Positions 38,053 through 46,144 of a stretch of DNA of 64,000 nucleotides are shown piece after piece. The stretch spans positions 124,001 through 188,000 of the forward strand of contig NZ_CP045430.1 in assembly GCF_005886805.2 (NCBI RefSeq), in the 5' to 3' direction. Origin of the DNA: Pseudoalteromonas rubra (lineage in GTDB: Bacteria > Pseudomonadota > Gammaproteobacteria > Enterobacterales > Alteromonadaceae). Positions within the stretch are counted from its first letter, which is position 1, and the number at the start of each line of letters is the position of its first letter. A program made the translations under genes and the position numbers. The notes under the pieces are model-generated. The model ran no database searches. It was not told where the DNA came from and worked only from the letters and a program-made list of their open reading frames with translations.

Positions 38053-39534
38053 CTACTCTTCCAACAATTGATACAAGCGGCTGGTTACCCCATTCGTCCA
38101 GCCAAACCCTTGCTGCACCATGTACTCACCCCCTCCGGCACGCACACCTGGCTCAACCACATTGTATTTTTCGAGTAAACACCCTCGCTGTTCAAAGTCA
38201 CGCTCCAGCATAACTAACCAACGTCTGGCGACACTGATAGCCAGTTTACTATAACCATAATTCAGCATCCCCTTAACAGCAAACCACTGTAAAGGCGCCC
38301 AGCCATTTGGACTATCCCACTGCTGTGCCGTATCAGTGAGAGTAGTCACTAACCCACCCGCTCGAAGAAAACCTTGTTCCAGGCGCTGAACCATAGCTTC
38401 AGCCTGGAACTGGCTTGCCAGGCTAAGAAACATAGGCACTACACCGGCCAAAGACATCACCTGACTGCGCGTTTGCAAAGCAATGTGATAATCCATAAAC
38501 CAACCCTGCTCTTTGTCCCATAAATAGGCCTGGATCAGGCGTTTTCGCTGCTGAACAAGATTCAGGTAATGCGCACTTTGCTGACTATCTCCAAGCGCGG
38601 CGTAGCATTCACTGAGCTGCCATTCGAGCTGCTGCAATAAAGCATTTAAGTCAACAGGGATACGTTGCACCGTATTAATGCTGCACAACTGCGCAGGATC
38701 ATCCAGCCAGCGACTACTGAAATCCCACCCTGACTCACAGGCCGCACGAATATTTCGATAAAAGACTGCACGATGTTCTGGCTCCAGCATGCTGGCAGCC
38801 TCAATGTCTTCTTTATAAGACTCAGGACGCGGCTCCGCGCTGTCATCCCAGAAACGGTTCATTACGCCACCACAGGGCATACGTACAACACGCCGGCTTT
38901 CAGTCAGCTCATCATTCAGTTTTTCGCTATCCGCCATCCAGAACGCATGTTCTTTTTGCAGTGCATCAGTCACTTTGCTCAACCATGCCTGATCCTGGTG
39001 ATGCGTCTGCCATAGCAAAGATACCATCAGTGCTGTTACAGGGGGCTGAGAACGGCTGGTGTAATAACTGCGGTTGCCGTTTGGAACGTGACCAATACGC
39101 GTTATCAGGCTCACAAAGTTATCAAGCATATTTGACACTTGTTCAGTGTGACCGGCGTCAAGCAGGCCCAGCGCGGTAAAATAGCTATCCCAGTAATAAA
39201 TTTCATTAAAACGCCCACCAGGTACAGTATAGCTGGCTGGCAAATCCAACAATGAAGAGGCGTTACCTGTTTGCGGTGCGCGTTCAAGGCGCCCCCAAAG
39301 CTGGTTAATGTAGTCTTTGACCGACGTTGCGCTCAGCGTAGCGAGCTCAGGCTGCGGTGCAAATTCAAAGTGCCGGGCTACAAAAGCGGCTAAGTCCTGT
39401 GGCGATTCTTGATCGTATAATGCGCAAGCCTGTTGCCAGCTAGTTTTAGGGATCGCATCCGCAAACTGTTTGCTGTCAGAAAAAATGCCCTGCGTTTGCA
39501 CCGCTTTAAACAAGTTTGATTGTTCAAACTGCAT
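38053..39534 (-). CDS. treF: Alpha,alpha-trehalase, GH37, cytosolic
   Basis: Hydrolyses trehalose to two glucose molecules. About 493 residues with no signal peptide, so a TreF-like cytosolic form. Both GH37 signatures are present: PGGRFNEIYYWDSYF near residue 130 and QWDSPNGWAPLQW near 420. ATG 39534 is favoured over TTG 39537 because GGAG lies seven bases upstream. It follows the MFS permease by about nine bases and sits in a LacI-controlled locus with a TonB receptor, so trehalose or a trehalose-containing sugar is the likely inducer. Confidence 0.93.
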   Translation of the reverse strand: MQFEQSNLFKAVQTQGIFSDSKQFADAIPKTSWQQACALYDQESPQDLAAFVARHFEFAPQPELATLSATSVKDYINQLWGRLERAPQTGNASSLLDLPASYTVPGGRFNEIYYWDSYFTALGLLDAGHTEQVSNMLDNFVSLITRIGHVPNGNRSYYTSRSQPPVTALMVSLLWQTHHQDQAWLSKVTDALQKEHAFWMADSEKLNDELTESRRVVRMPCGGVMNRFWDDSAEPRPESYKEDIEAASMLEPEHRAVFYRNIRAACESGWDFSSRWLDDPAQLCSINTVQRIPVDLNALLQQLEWQLSECYAALGDSQQSAHYLNLVQQRKRLIQAYLWDKEQGWFMDYHIALQTRSQVMSLAGVVPMFLSLASQFQAEAMVQRLEQGFLRAGGLVTTLTDTAQQWDSPNGWAPLQWFAVKGMLNYGYSKLAISVARRWLVMLERDFEQRGCLLEKYNVVEPGVRAGGGEYMVQQGFGWTNGVTSRLYQLLEE

Positions 39535-39543
39535 CAATAACTC

Positions 39544-40779
39544 CTAAAGTGCGCAAGCGCTGGCCTGTGCCTGAGCGCGTCGCTTAAACAAAAATAACGT
39601 AATGGCAATGCCGCACATGGGGATCAAAGAGAGGTAAAACGCCTGTTGACCACCAATATATTCAAATACAAACCCTGTGATCAGTGAGCCTGTGGTTCCG
39701 CCCAGCGCAGAGAACACGACAATCAGGCCTGTCATAGGTGCGTGCTGTCTCTCATCCAGACTGCTCAACATTACCGAGTTAATCACCGGATAAATCGGCG
39801 CCATCATCAGTCCAATCAAAGGCATTAAATAAGCAGCCAACGGCGCATCAAACAGGCTGTTTACTTGTTTAGGTTGCAGGTTTTCAGTCATAGGGAGTGT
39901 CAGTAGCACCAGTGCTGCCATGCCAATCAGGCAGGCATTCAGTAAGCTGTACCAGTGAATATGCTTAAGTAACTGACCTGCTAACAGACGACCTATTGCC
40001 AGGCTGGCGGCGAAGATACTGGTTAACTGAACCGCAATATCCACTGGCAGATTCAGCACCTGGTTATTGAACGTTGGCAACCAGGTACCTACGCCCTGCT
40101 CAATCAGCACATATAAAAATGCAGACAACACAAACACCAGCACCAAAGGCTGATAAGCCAGTTTTAGCATACCGACGAACTCGTCTTTTAGCGGCTGCTC
40201 TTCACTGAAGTGTGGCTTTTTCATCGGAGCACTGGCAACCAACAATGCCGTTACCAGCGTTAGTGCGCCCAGCAAATAATAGACATTTAGCCAAGCCAGA
40301 GAATCAGCCTGCTCACCAATAAATGCCGCGAAGATCCAATACCCACTCAGCACCCCAACCATAAACAAGCCTTCAATGGTGTTAAGTAAGCTTGAATGCC
40401 CCTTCGCATCTTCGGTAACCTGGCCTATGAGGGCGTAAACAGTGACTTTAACGATCGCAAACGCACAACCGACACTGGCAAACAAAGCTTTTAGCGCCCA
40501 GAAAGCCCCAAGCATGGGTGTCAGTAGGCACATGACTGCAACCAGAAATAACGCCCCTAGCAACGCTAGTCGATAACCAATGCGCGGGATAAACGAGGCA
40601 ACAAGAAAAGACACGATGGCGATAGGAATGTCTTTAAACCCTTCGAGACTGGCAGCCTGCGCTTTCGATACAGCAAAGGAATTAATCGCCTGTAATATCA
40701 CAGTGCCAACACTGTTGAGTAAGATCGCAAACAAAAAGTAGCAGGCCGCCATGGCCAGCACGACTCTGGTGTGCTTCAT
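39544..40779 (-). CDS. MFS sugar transporter in trehalose-type locus
   Basis: Inner-membrane transporter of about 411 residues with 12 hydrophobic segments (for example VVLAMAACYFLFAILLNSVG and IEQGVGTWLPTFNNQVL). The frame extends to ATG 40827, but that codon lies just after the LacI-type operator at 40834-40849. ATG 40779 (MKHTRVVLA) gives the normal N-terminus of such permeases. Encoded immediately before trehalase in one operon; trehalose uptake is inferred. Confidence 0.87.
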   Translation of the reverse strand: MKHTRVVLAMAACYFLFAILLNSVGTVILQAINSFAVSKAQAASLEGFKDIPIAIVSFLVASFIPRIGYRLALLGALFLVAVMCLLTPMLGAFWALKALFASVGCAFAIVKVTVYALIGQVTEDAKGHSSLLNTIEGLFMVGVLSGYWIFAAFIGEQADSLAWLNVYYLLGALTLVTALLVASAPMKKPHFSEEQPLKDEFVGMLKLAYQPLVLVFVLSAFLYVLIEQGVGTWLPTFNNQVLNLPVDIAVQLTSIFAASLAIGRLLAGQLLKHIHWYSLLNACLIGMAALVLLTLPMTENLQPKQVNSLFDAPLAAYLMPLIGLMMAPIYPVINSVMLSSLDERQHAPMTGLIVVFSALGGTTGSLITGFVFEYIGGQQAFYLSLIPMCGIAITLFLFKRRAQAQASACAL

Positions 40780-40833
40780 AAGGATACTCTGTAACCATTC
40801 AATAACAGTCAGTCTAGCCGCGACCATTTATTT

Positions 40834-40849
40834 TTGCAATCGTTTGCAA
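40834..40849. promoter_or_regulatory. LacI-type operator before MFS/trehalase operon
   Basis: TTGCAATCGTTTGCAA: half-sites TTGCAA/TTGCAA around a central CG, the typical LacI/GalR-family palindrome. It sits directly upstream of the permease gene and matches the site at 42139-42154. Confidence 0.75.
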
Positions 40850-40943
40850 TTCTAAAATTAAAAATTTGTGTGGTTTGTTTACAGAGCCCGAACGCACGTT
40901 GCAAAAAATATTACTGAGATTAATTCGGCCTAAGTGACAGTCC

Positions 40944-41948
40944 TTAGCTCGATTGACGCACCACAAGTTCCACGTCAAGCTGCGTAGAATCAGGCTTGTC
41001 ACCTTTCAATTGCGCTAAAAGTTTATCAACCAGTACCTGCCCGGCCAGGCGGGTGTTCTGCTGTATAGAGGTCAGCGATGGCGAGCTAATGTCCGCCATT
41101 GCAATATCATCAAATCCCACCATACGAACGTCGTTTGGAATACTGACATAACGCTCTTTGAGCGCCTTCATTGCCCCCAGAGCCACCATATCACTACATG
41201 CAAAGATACCATCAAAGCTTAGCCCTTCTCTCAATAAAGTCTGATTGATAATCTCATAGGCAGCCTGGCTGGTGATGTCGATTTTCAATAAAGAAGCGCT
41301 TGCCTGTGGCTCTTTACTCACCTGTTCGCAAAAGCCCCGATACCGCTCAGCCAGCTCGGCATGCGCCGGATCACCCATAAACAGCAAGCGACGAGCGCCC
41401 TGCTCCAGTAAATGCTGGGTTGCCATGCAACCGGCCAGGTAGTTGTCACTTCCGACAATCGGGTAGTCCCCCTCCGTCTTGGGGTCTCCCCATACCACCA
41501 GCGGCGTGCCGGCACTGGCTGCACGCTCAATACGCGCCTGCTGTTTACCCTGGCCAACCACAATCACCCCATCGGCCCGACGACCATCGATAAAATAACC
41601 GTGCCAGTCATCACCTGCCATGTAAGAATTAGAGAGCAGTAGTTCATACCCCTGGCGATTAACCGCCAGATTAATATCGCTCACCACTTTGAGCAAAAAC
41701 GGGTCATCGATGGACTGCTCGGTCTCAGCATCGAAGTTAATCAGTACCGCTATCACATTGGTTTTTTGCAATCGTAATCGGCTGGCAGCGGCATTCAGAC
41801 TGAAATTGTGCTTTTTGGCCAGCGCCTGCAGTTTTTTACGGGTTTCTTCCTTGATAAGCGGATTGTTATTCAGTGCACGGGATGCGGTTGACGTAGATAC
41901 GCCAGCTAATTTTGCCAGATCCGCGAGTTTCATTTTTTTTGACTGCAT
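40944..41948 (-). CDS. LacI-family transcriptional regulator of the trehalose-type locus
   Basis: Repressor of 334 residues. The frame runs to 42086, but ATG 41948 starts just before the LacI helix-turn-helix (LADLAKLAGVSTSTASRALN) and gives the standard family length. The hinge, NAAASRLRLQKTNVIAVLI, is followed by a periplasmic-binding-like sugar domain ending in VELVVRQSS. It lies between the MFS/trehalase operon and the divergent TonB receptor, each with a TTGCAA-N4-TTGCA(A/T) operator, so it likely represses both and perhaps itself. Confidence 0.92.
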   Translation of the reverse strand: MQSKKMKLADLAKLAGVSTSTASRALNNNPLIKEETRKKLQALAKKHNFSLNAAASRLRLQKTNVIAVLINFDAETEQSIDDPFLLKVVSDINLAVNRQGYELLLSNSYMAGDDWHGYFIDGRRADGVIVVGQGKQQARIERAASAGTPLVVWGDPKTEGDYPIVGSDNYLAGCMATQHLLEQGARRLLFMGDPAHAELAERYRGFCEQVSKEPQASASLLKIDITSQAAYEIINQTLLREGLSFDGIFACSDMVALGAMKALKERYVSIPNDVRMVGFDDIAMADISSPSLTSIQQNTRLAGQVLVDKLLAQLKGDKPDSTQLDVELVVRQSS

Positions 41949-42138
41949 GTATAACGCACCACCAAAGAACCATTGTAACGAGTTGAATATATTAATTTTA
42001 AAGGCAATATCAATGCCCATTAACCGCATTATAGCGCAGCGTTTGCTAACCTGTCTTACCTTTTCTCTTTTTGATTTTTCACTCATCGGTCCAGTTACAG
42101 GTTTGCCATCAAGTGCTAAAAAAGTTGCAAACCGGCTA

Positions 42139-42154
42139 TTGCAAACGTTTGCAT
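42139..42154. promoter_or_regulatory. LacI-type operator before TonB receptor
   Basis: TTGCAAACGTTTGCAT, a nearly perfect palindrome around CG, between the lacI-type gene and the TonB receptor gene. An extra half-site TTGCAA lies at 42125-42130. Confidence 0.75.
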
Positions 42155-42313
42155 AACGTTCTATTTTAAAATGACGCCGCGTGCAACCTGAGCGCTGATA
42201 AGTTCGAAAGAGCCATTATGAGCACGACAGAGCGGTGCATAACAATAGCAATGAGCACAGCCAAAGCTGTGCAGACACAGACAACACATATGACAACCAA
42301 GGGGGCAGTTCCT

Positions 42314-44566
42314 GTGAACCTAGGCAATAAATACTCTTTAATCGCATCCGCGGTGGCCGCAGCCATGGCCGTATCGGGCGCTGCACAGGCTGAGCAACAA
42401 GCCACTAAGCAAGACAAAAAAGTAGAAACCATCATTGTATCCGGTACTCCGGGCGGCGCTGGTATTCGTAAACTGGACGCCAGTTTCGCGGTAACCAACG
42501 TAGATGCGATCCAAATTGAACGTTTGGCGCCAAAGAGCACCGCAGATTTACTTAAATCTGTACCTGGTATCTGGGTAGAGAGCTCAGGCGGTGAATCGGG
42601 TGCCAACGTTTTTGTCCGGGGTTTTCCGGGCGGCGGAGATGCGCCATTCCTGACCGTTAGCCTGCAAGGTTCACCTATTTACCCTGCTCCCACTTTGTCG
42701 TTCCTGGAAAACTCTTCAATTTTCCGTCTAGATGAGACCATTGCCCGTATGGAAGGCCTTCGCGGCGGTCCTAACCCGGTGGTTTCAAACGGTCAACCAG
42801 GTTTGACGACCAACTTTCATCTAAAGCGTGGCTCAGAAGAGACCGAAGGCACTGTTAAATATACCACTTCAGATTATGGTTTACAGCGCATCGACGGCGT
42901 ACTGAGCGGTGAACTGAGCGACGACTTCTATTACATGATTGGTGGCTATGCAAAACGCTCTTCCGGGATCCGCGATGCAGGCTTCACCTCTGAAAAGGGC
43001 CACCAGTTCACCATTAACCTGACCAAAGAATTTGATAATGGTGAGTTCAATGTCTATACCCGCCAAACAGACGACACTGGTGCCTGGTACCTGCCAACCC
43101 CACTTAATGTAGACGGTGTCGACGCTGGCTTTACGCAATTAGGCACCTTAAATCGTCAGGCCGTGATCCATGTTGCAGGCCAGGATATGGAAGTTGATTT
43201 AGGTGAAGGCCGGGGCTGGAAAGGCCATATCTCAGGCGGTAGTCTGAAACTCGAATTACCTAACGGCTGGCAGTTAATTGACCGTTTTAGCCTGACCAAC
43301 GGTGACGCAAACACCTATGGTTTGGTGCCTGATGGCGCAGCGACAACCCTGGCGAGTGTAGCTGACGATGGCGTCAGTGCAACAGGCTCAGTCACCGGTA
43401 CAGTTTACGACGGTGATACCATGGTACAAAACTATGGCCGCTGGGTCGTACTCAAAGAAATTGAGGCTTTTACCAATGACTTAGCCATTAGCAAAGAGTT
43501 CTCGTCGGTTAACAGTGCCTTTGGTGTTTATACAGCCACTACCTCAGCAAAAGACTGGTGGAGCCTGGGTAATTCCGCCTATCACGTGCTCGCCGCAGGC
43601 GGTGAAATGCTCACCGGCATCGAGTGTAATAACAGCGAAGACGGCTGTGGCTTTAATTACGATATCAACAGTACCGGTGATGCAACCACATTGGCGTTTT
43701 ACACCACACATAGCTATCGCGCAACCGATGCGCTGACCTTAGATCTCGGCCTGCGTAGTGAAAAACACGAAGTAGACTATTCCGTTGATGAAGGCCTGGA
43801 TGGCACCATCGACAAGTTTGTCACGTACGACGAGCGCAAAACGTCCTGGACTCTGGGTGCCGACTTTAAACTGGATGACCAAAGCGGCGTGTTCGCACGT
43901 ATGAATAAAGGCTACAAAATGCCTTACTTCGACGATTTCCGCGACAACTATGGCGCTTATCAGGGCGGTGAACGCCTGATCAAAGAAGTAACCCAAGCCG
44001 AGATTGGCTACAAATACATGGGTGAAAGCAGCGATGTATTCGCCACACTCTTTGCCAATGAAGTGCAAGGCGATACCTTCGTGCGCAAGCCTGGCGACCC
44101 GGCTGAAATCCTGACCAATGAAGCTATGGGTATTGAGGTTGATTACAACTTTAATCATAGCTCTGGTTTTAGCGTCAATATGAATGCCACTTGGCAAAAA
44201 ACTGAAATCACAGAAAGCCCGGACAATATCGGCAACGAAGCGCAACGTCAGCCTGGCTGGCAAGTACGGGTAACGCCGAGTTACGAGTTTGAACTCGGCG
44301 ATATGTTTGCCACGGTATACGGCACGATTTCAGCCGTTGACGACCGTTTTGGTAACAATGAAAACACGGTTGTACTGGATGGCTACGAGAAGTTTGATCT
44401 GGGCTTCACCCTGGAGCCAACGGAGCAGGTAAAACTGATGGTATCAGTGGATAACCTCACCGATGAACAAGGCATCACCGAGGGTGATCCGCGTAATGCC
44501 GACGCCCCCAATGGCCGCTACATTATGCCGCGTAGTGTGAAGCTCAGCGTCAGCTACAGTTTCTAA
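42314..44566 (+). CDS. TonB-dependent receptor of the trehalose-type locus
   Basis: Outer-membrane transporter. The frame opens at 42218, with ATGs at 42251 and 42290, but GTG 42314 alone has a strong AAGGGGG site eight bases before it and yields a clean signal peptide (NLGNKYSLIASAVAAAMAV, then AQA), for about 750 residues. The plug includes VETIIVSGTPGGAGIRK, STADLLKSVPGIWVESSGG and VFVRGFPGGGDAPFLTV. The barrel ends VKLSVSYSF. The LacI operator upstream and the trehalase/permease genes across the regulator suggest uptake of trehalose or a larger glucoside. Confidence 0.9.
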   Translation: MNLGNKYSLIASAVAAAMAVSGAAQAEQQATKQDKKVETIIVSGTPGGAGIRKLDASFAVTNVDAIQIERLAPKSTADLLKSVPGIWVESSGGESGANVFVRGFPGGGDAPFLTVSLQGSPIYPAPTLSFLENSSIFRLDETIARMEGLRGGPNPVVSNGQPGLTTNFHLKRGSEETEGTVKYTTSDYGLQRIDGVLSGELSDDFYYMIGGYAKRSSGIRDAGFTSEKGHQFTINLTKEFDNGEFNVYTRQTDDTGAWYLPTPLNVDGVDAGFTQLGTLNRQAVIHVAGQDMEVDLGEGRGWKGHISGGSLKLELPNGWQLIDRFSLTNGDANTYGLVPDGAATTLASVADDGVSATGSVTGTVYDGDTMVQNYGRWVVLKEIEAFTNDLAISKEFSSVNSAFGVYTATTSAKDWWSLGNSAYHVLAAGGEMLTGIECNNSEDGCGFNYDINSTGDATTLAFYTTHSYRATDALTLDLGLRSEKHEVDYSVDEGLDGTIDKFVTYDERKTSWTLGADFKLDDQSGVFARMNKGYKMPYFDDFRDNYGAYQGGERLIKEVTQAEIGYKYMGESSDVFATLFANEVQGDTFVRKPGDPAEILTNEAMGIEVDYNFNHSSGFSVNMNATWQKTEITESPDNIGNEAQRQPGWQVRVTPSYEFELGDMFATVYGTISAVDDRFGNNENTVVLDGYEKFDLGFTLEPTEQVKLMVSVDNLTDEQGITEGDPRNADAPNGRYIMPRSVKLSVSYSF

Positions 44567-44588
44567 CTAAACTCCCTGAAAATAAGAC

Positions 44589-44617
44589 AGCCCGGGCACT
44601 TTGCTTGGGCTTTTTTA
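44589..44617 (+). terminator. Terminator after TonB receptor
   Basis: AGCCC and GGGCT arms around a partly paired GGGCACTTTGCTT, followed by TTTTTTATTTTT, 22 bases after the receptor stop. Confidence 0.8.
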
Positions 44618-44698
44618 TTTTTATCACTAAACTCATTAATACAACAATATGATGATGACTCTTTGCGCTGTTTCATGCCAATTTGCTTAATTAAGTGG

Positions 44699-44813
44699 CC
44701 TATTTTGAGGCGAGAAAATAGGGTGATAACAAGGCAAAAATTTTGCTATTTAGTTGTTCTAAATGAGAAATTTTTAACGCTGTTAGCGTCCTATTTGCTC
44801 CTTCAAATAGACC
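44699..44813. repeat. Imperfect 115-base inverted repeat, MITE- or REP-like
   Basis: The two halves are near reverse complements about position 44756: CCTATTTTGAGGCGAGAAAA on the left matches CTCCTTCAAATAG on the right, GTGATAACA matches TGTTAGC, and TTTAG/CTAAA forms the tip. It lies between a terminator and the next ribosome site and contains no credible gene. I recall similar elements repeated in Alteromonadales genomes, but only one copy is in this window. Confidence 0.6.
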
Positions 44814-44858
44814 AAGTATTAAGTGAAATTGGTATTACTAACAAATGGGGGAAATATC

Positions 44859-45050
44859 ATGAATATTGAAGACGTCCGTGACGGAGAATGGGTGGAGTAT
44901 CATAAACACCCGGTCGAAGTACTGAGTGTAGACAGGCAACACAGCATGGTATTAATTTACGATGCGCGCTCGCAAAGCAAAGTTGAAGTACACATTGATG
45001 AGCTAAAAGATGACCCGCAGTGTCACTGCGACTCATATTTGTATTTTTAA
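44859..45050 (+). CDS. Small hypothetical protein
   Basis: Protein of 63 residues starting at ATG 44859 with GGGGGAAA upstream. Acidic, single domain (DVRDGEWVEYHKHPVEVLS, later SKVEVHIDELKDDP) with CHC near the end, suggesting a small beta-barrel fold. No family recognised. Followed by a hairpin with a short T-run. Confidence 0.75.
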   Translation: MNIEDVRDGEWVEYHKHPVEVLSVDRQHSMVLIYDARSQSKVEVHIDELKDDPQCHCDSYLYF

Positions 45051-45068
45051 TTCAGAGTATCCAAAACA

Positions 45069-45107
45069 AGGCCTGCCATACACAGTCTTTGGCAGAGCCT
45101 GTTTTCT
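45069..45107 (+). terminator. Hairpin between small gene and convergent gene
   Basis: AGGC-CTGCCA pairs with TGGCAG-a-GCCT with one bulged A, followed by GTTTTCT. It probably ends transcription of the gene at 44859 and could serve the minus-strand gene too. Confidence 0.6.
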
Positions 45108-45128
45108 CGAATCAATGTGAACAGATAG

Positions 45129-45500
45129 CTAACCACAGCCACCATCTCCGCCACCGCCCTCTGCGCCGACACTAAAACCACTATCACTGTATGTGCTGCC
45201 AGCATATACAAGCAATGACTCAAAATTAAACCTAGGCCAGTCGTGAAAACAATGCCTGCCCACATCCGCTCGCAATTCAGCATAGCTCAGACCAGTCTGG
45301 AGTGCGTCAAAATCAGCCTGAGAACAAAACATTGCATAAGCATAGGCCTGATTATGGTCATGACTAAAAACCTGACTAAACACTTCAGTGACCTGCTCTA
45401 CAGAGTAATATTCTTGTCTGGTGTAGGATTCAACCAATCGCACAGGCAGCTGGCGTGCAATAGATTTAACCGAATTTTTCTTTTGCCAGAATGAAAACAT
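45129..45500 (-). CDS. Hypothetical protein (possibly DUF6559 family)
   Basis: Protein of 123 residues. The N-terminus is basic (FSFWQKKNSVKSIARQLP), then YYSVEQVTEVFSQVF and AYAYAMFCSQADFD. The tail is glycine-rich (GAEGGGGDGGCG). The YYSxEQV and YAMFCS segments resemble the DUF6559 family as I remember it, which I cannot verify. Function unknown. Confidence 0.72.
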   Translation of the reverse strand: MFSFWQKKNSVKSIARQLPVRLVESYTRQEYYSVEQVTEVFSQVFSHDHNQAYAYAMFCSQADFDALQTGLSYAELRADVGRHCFHDWPRFNFESLLVYAGSTYSDSGFSVGAEGGGGDGGCG

Positions 45501-45718
45501 CTATGTACTCCTTTGAATGTTCCTATTATGGTAAGAGTACCTGAGAAATATCGCAATACCACGCTCCCATTACCTGATCCCTGACTCTTAAAACCCAGCA
45601 TATCGTCAATCATCAGACGTTAAAAGTGCATCAAAAAAATGATACGCATCGCCTGGCCTGGATTTTTTGCAAAGTATGATTACACTTAATAGTCAATGCG
45701 TTAGAAAGGATAATCAAA

Positions 45719-46093
45719 ATGAGCGTCAAACGGACCAACAAAGAAATAGCAAAAGATACAGCATGCCTTGCAGGCGAAGCCCTGTTAACTCCCGGTGTCA
45801 GCCTGCTGGCCCAGGGCAAAGGCAAACTGGGTCTGGCGCATGTAGGCGCAGGGCTTGCGGCTAAATTAGCACTGGGCCCGGCCGGAATGCTGTTCGTTGC
45901 AGCAAACTCCTATTGCTTAAGTAAAACCGGGCAAAGCTTGTTCACCCAGTTTACCACCAAGAAAGGCGCAGGCGACCAAAGTCTGCGAGAAGACGTGTCA
46001 CAGGCACTGGATAAAGGCCAACCCATTGAACAAGTAATTGAAAGTGTTATTGAAGATGTAGAAGATATCTATCACGAGAAAAAGTCTTCTTAA
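45719..46093 (+). CDS. Hypothetical protein with hydrophobic core (DUF6072-like)
   Basis: Protein of 124 residues. The central part is hydrophobic and glycine-rich (SLLAQGKGKLGLAHVGAGLA, then LGPAGMLFVAANSYCLSKTG), and the C-terminal third is a charged helix (QVIESVIEDVEDIYHEKK). ATG 45719 has AGAAAGGAT upstream. It resembles small DUF6072-type proteins from memory. Function unknown. Confidence 0.72.
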   Translation: MSVKRTNKEIAKDTACLAGEALLTPGVSLLAQGKGKLGLAHVGAGLAAKLALGPAGMLFVAANSYCLSKTGQSLFTQFTTKKGAGDQSLREDVSQALDKGQPIEQVIESVIEDVEDIYHEKKSS

Positions 46094-46144
46094 GTACGGT
46101 CCTTTAAATCGTCAGGAAAGAGCAATCAATCATTGGTTTACCCA

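Noticed and set aside
44663..44869. 68-codon plus frame over the inverted repeat
   Set aside because: It is simply read-through of the repeat and ends inside the well-supported small gene that starts at 44859.
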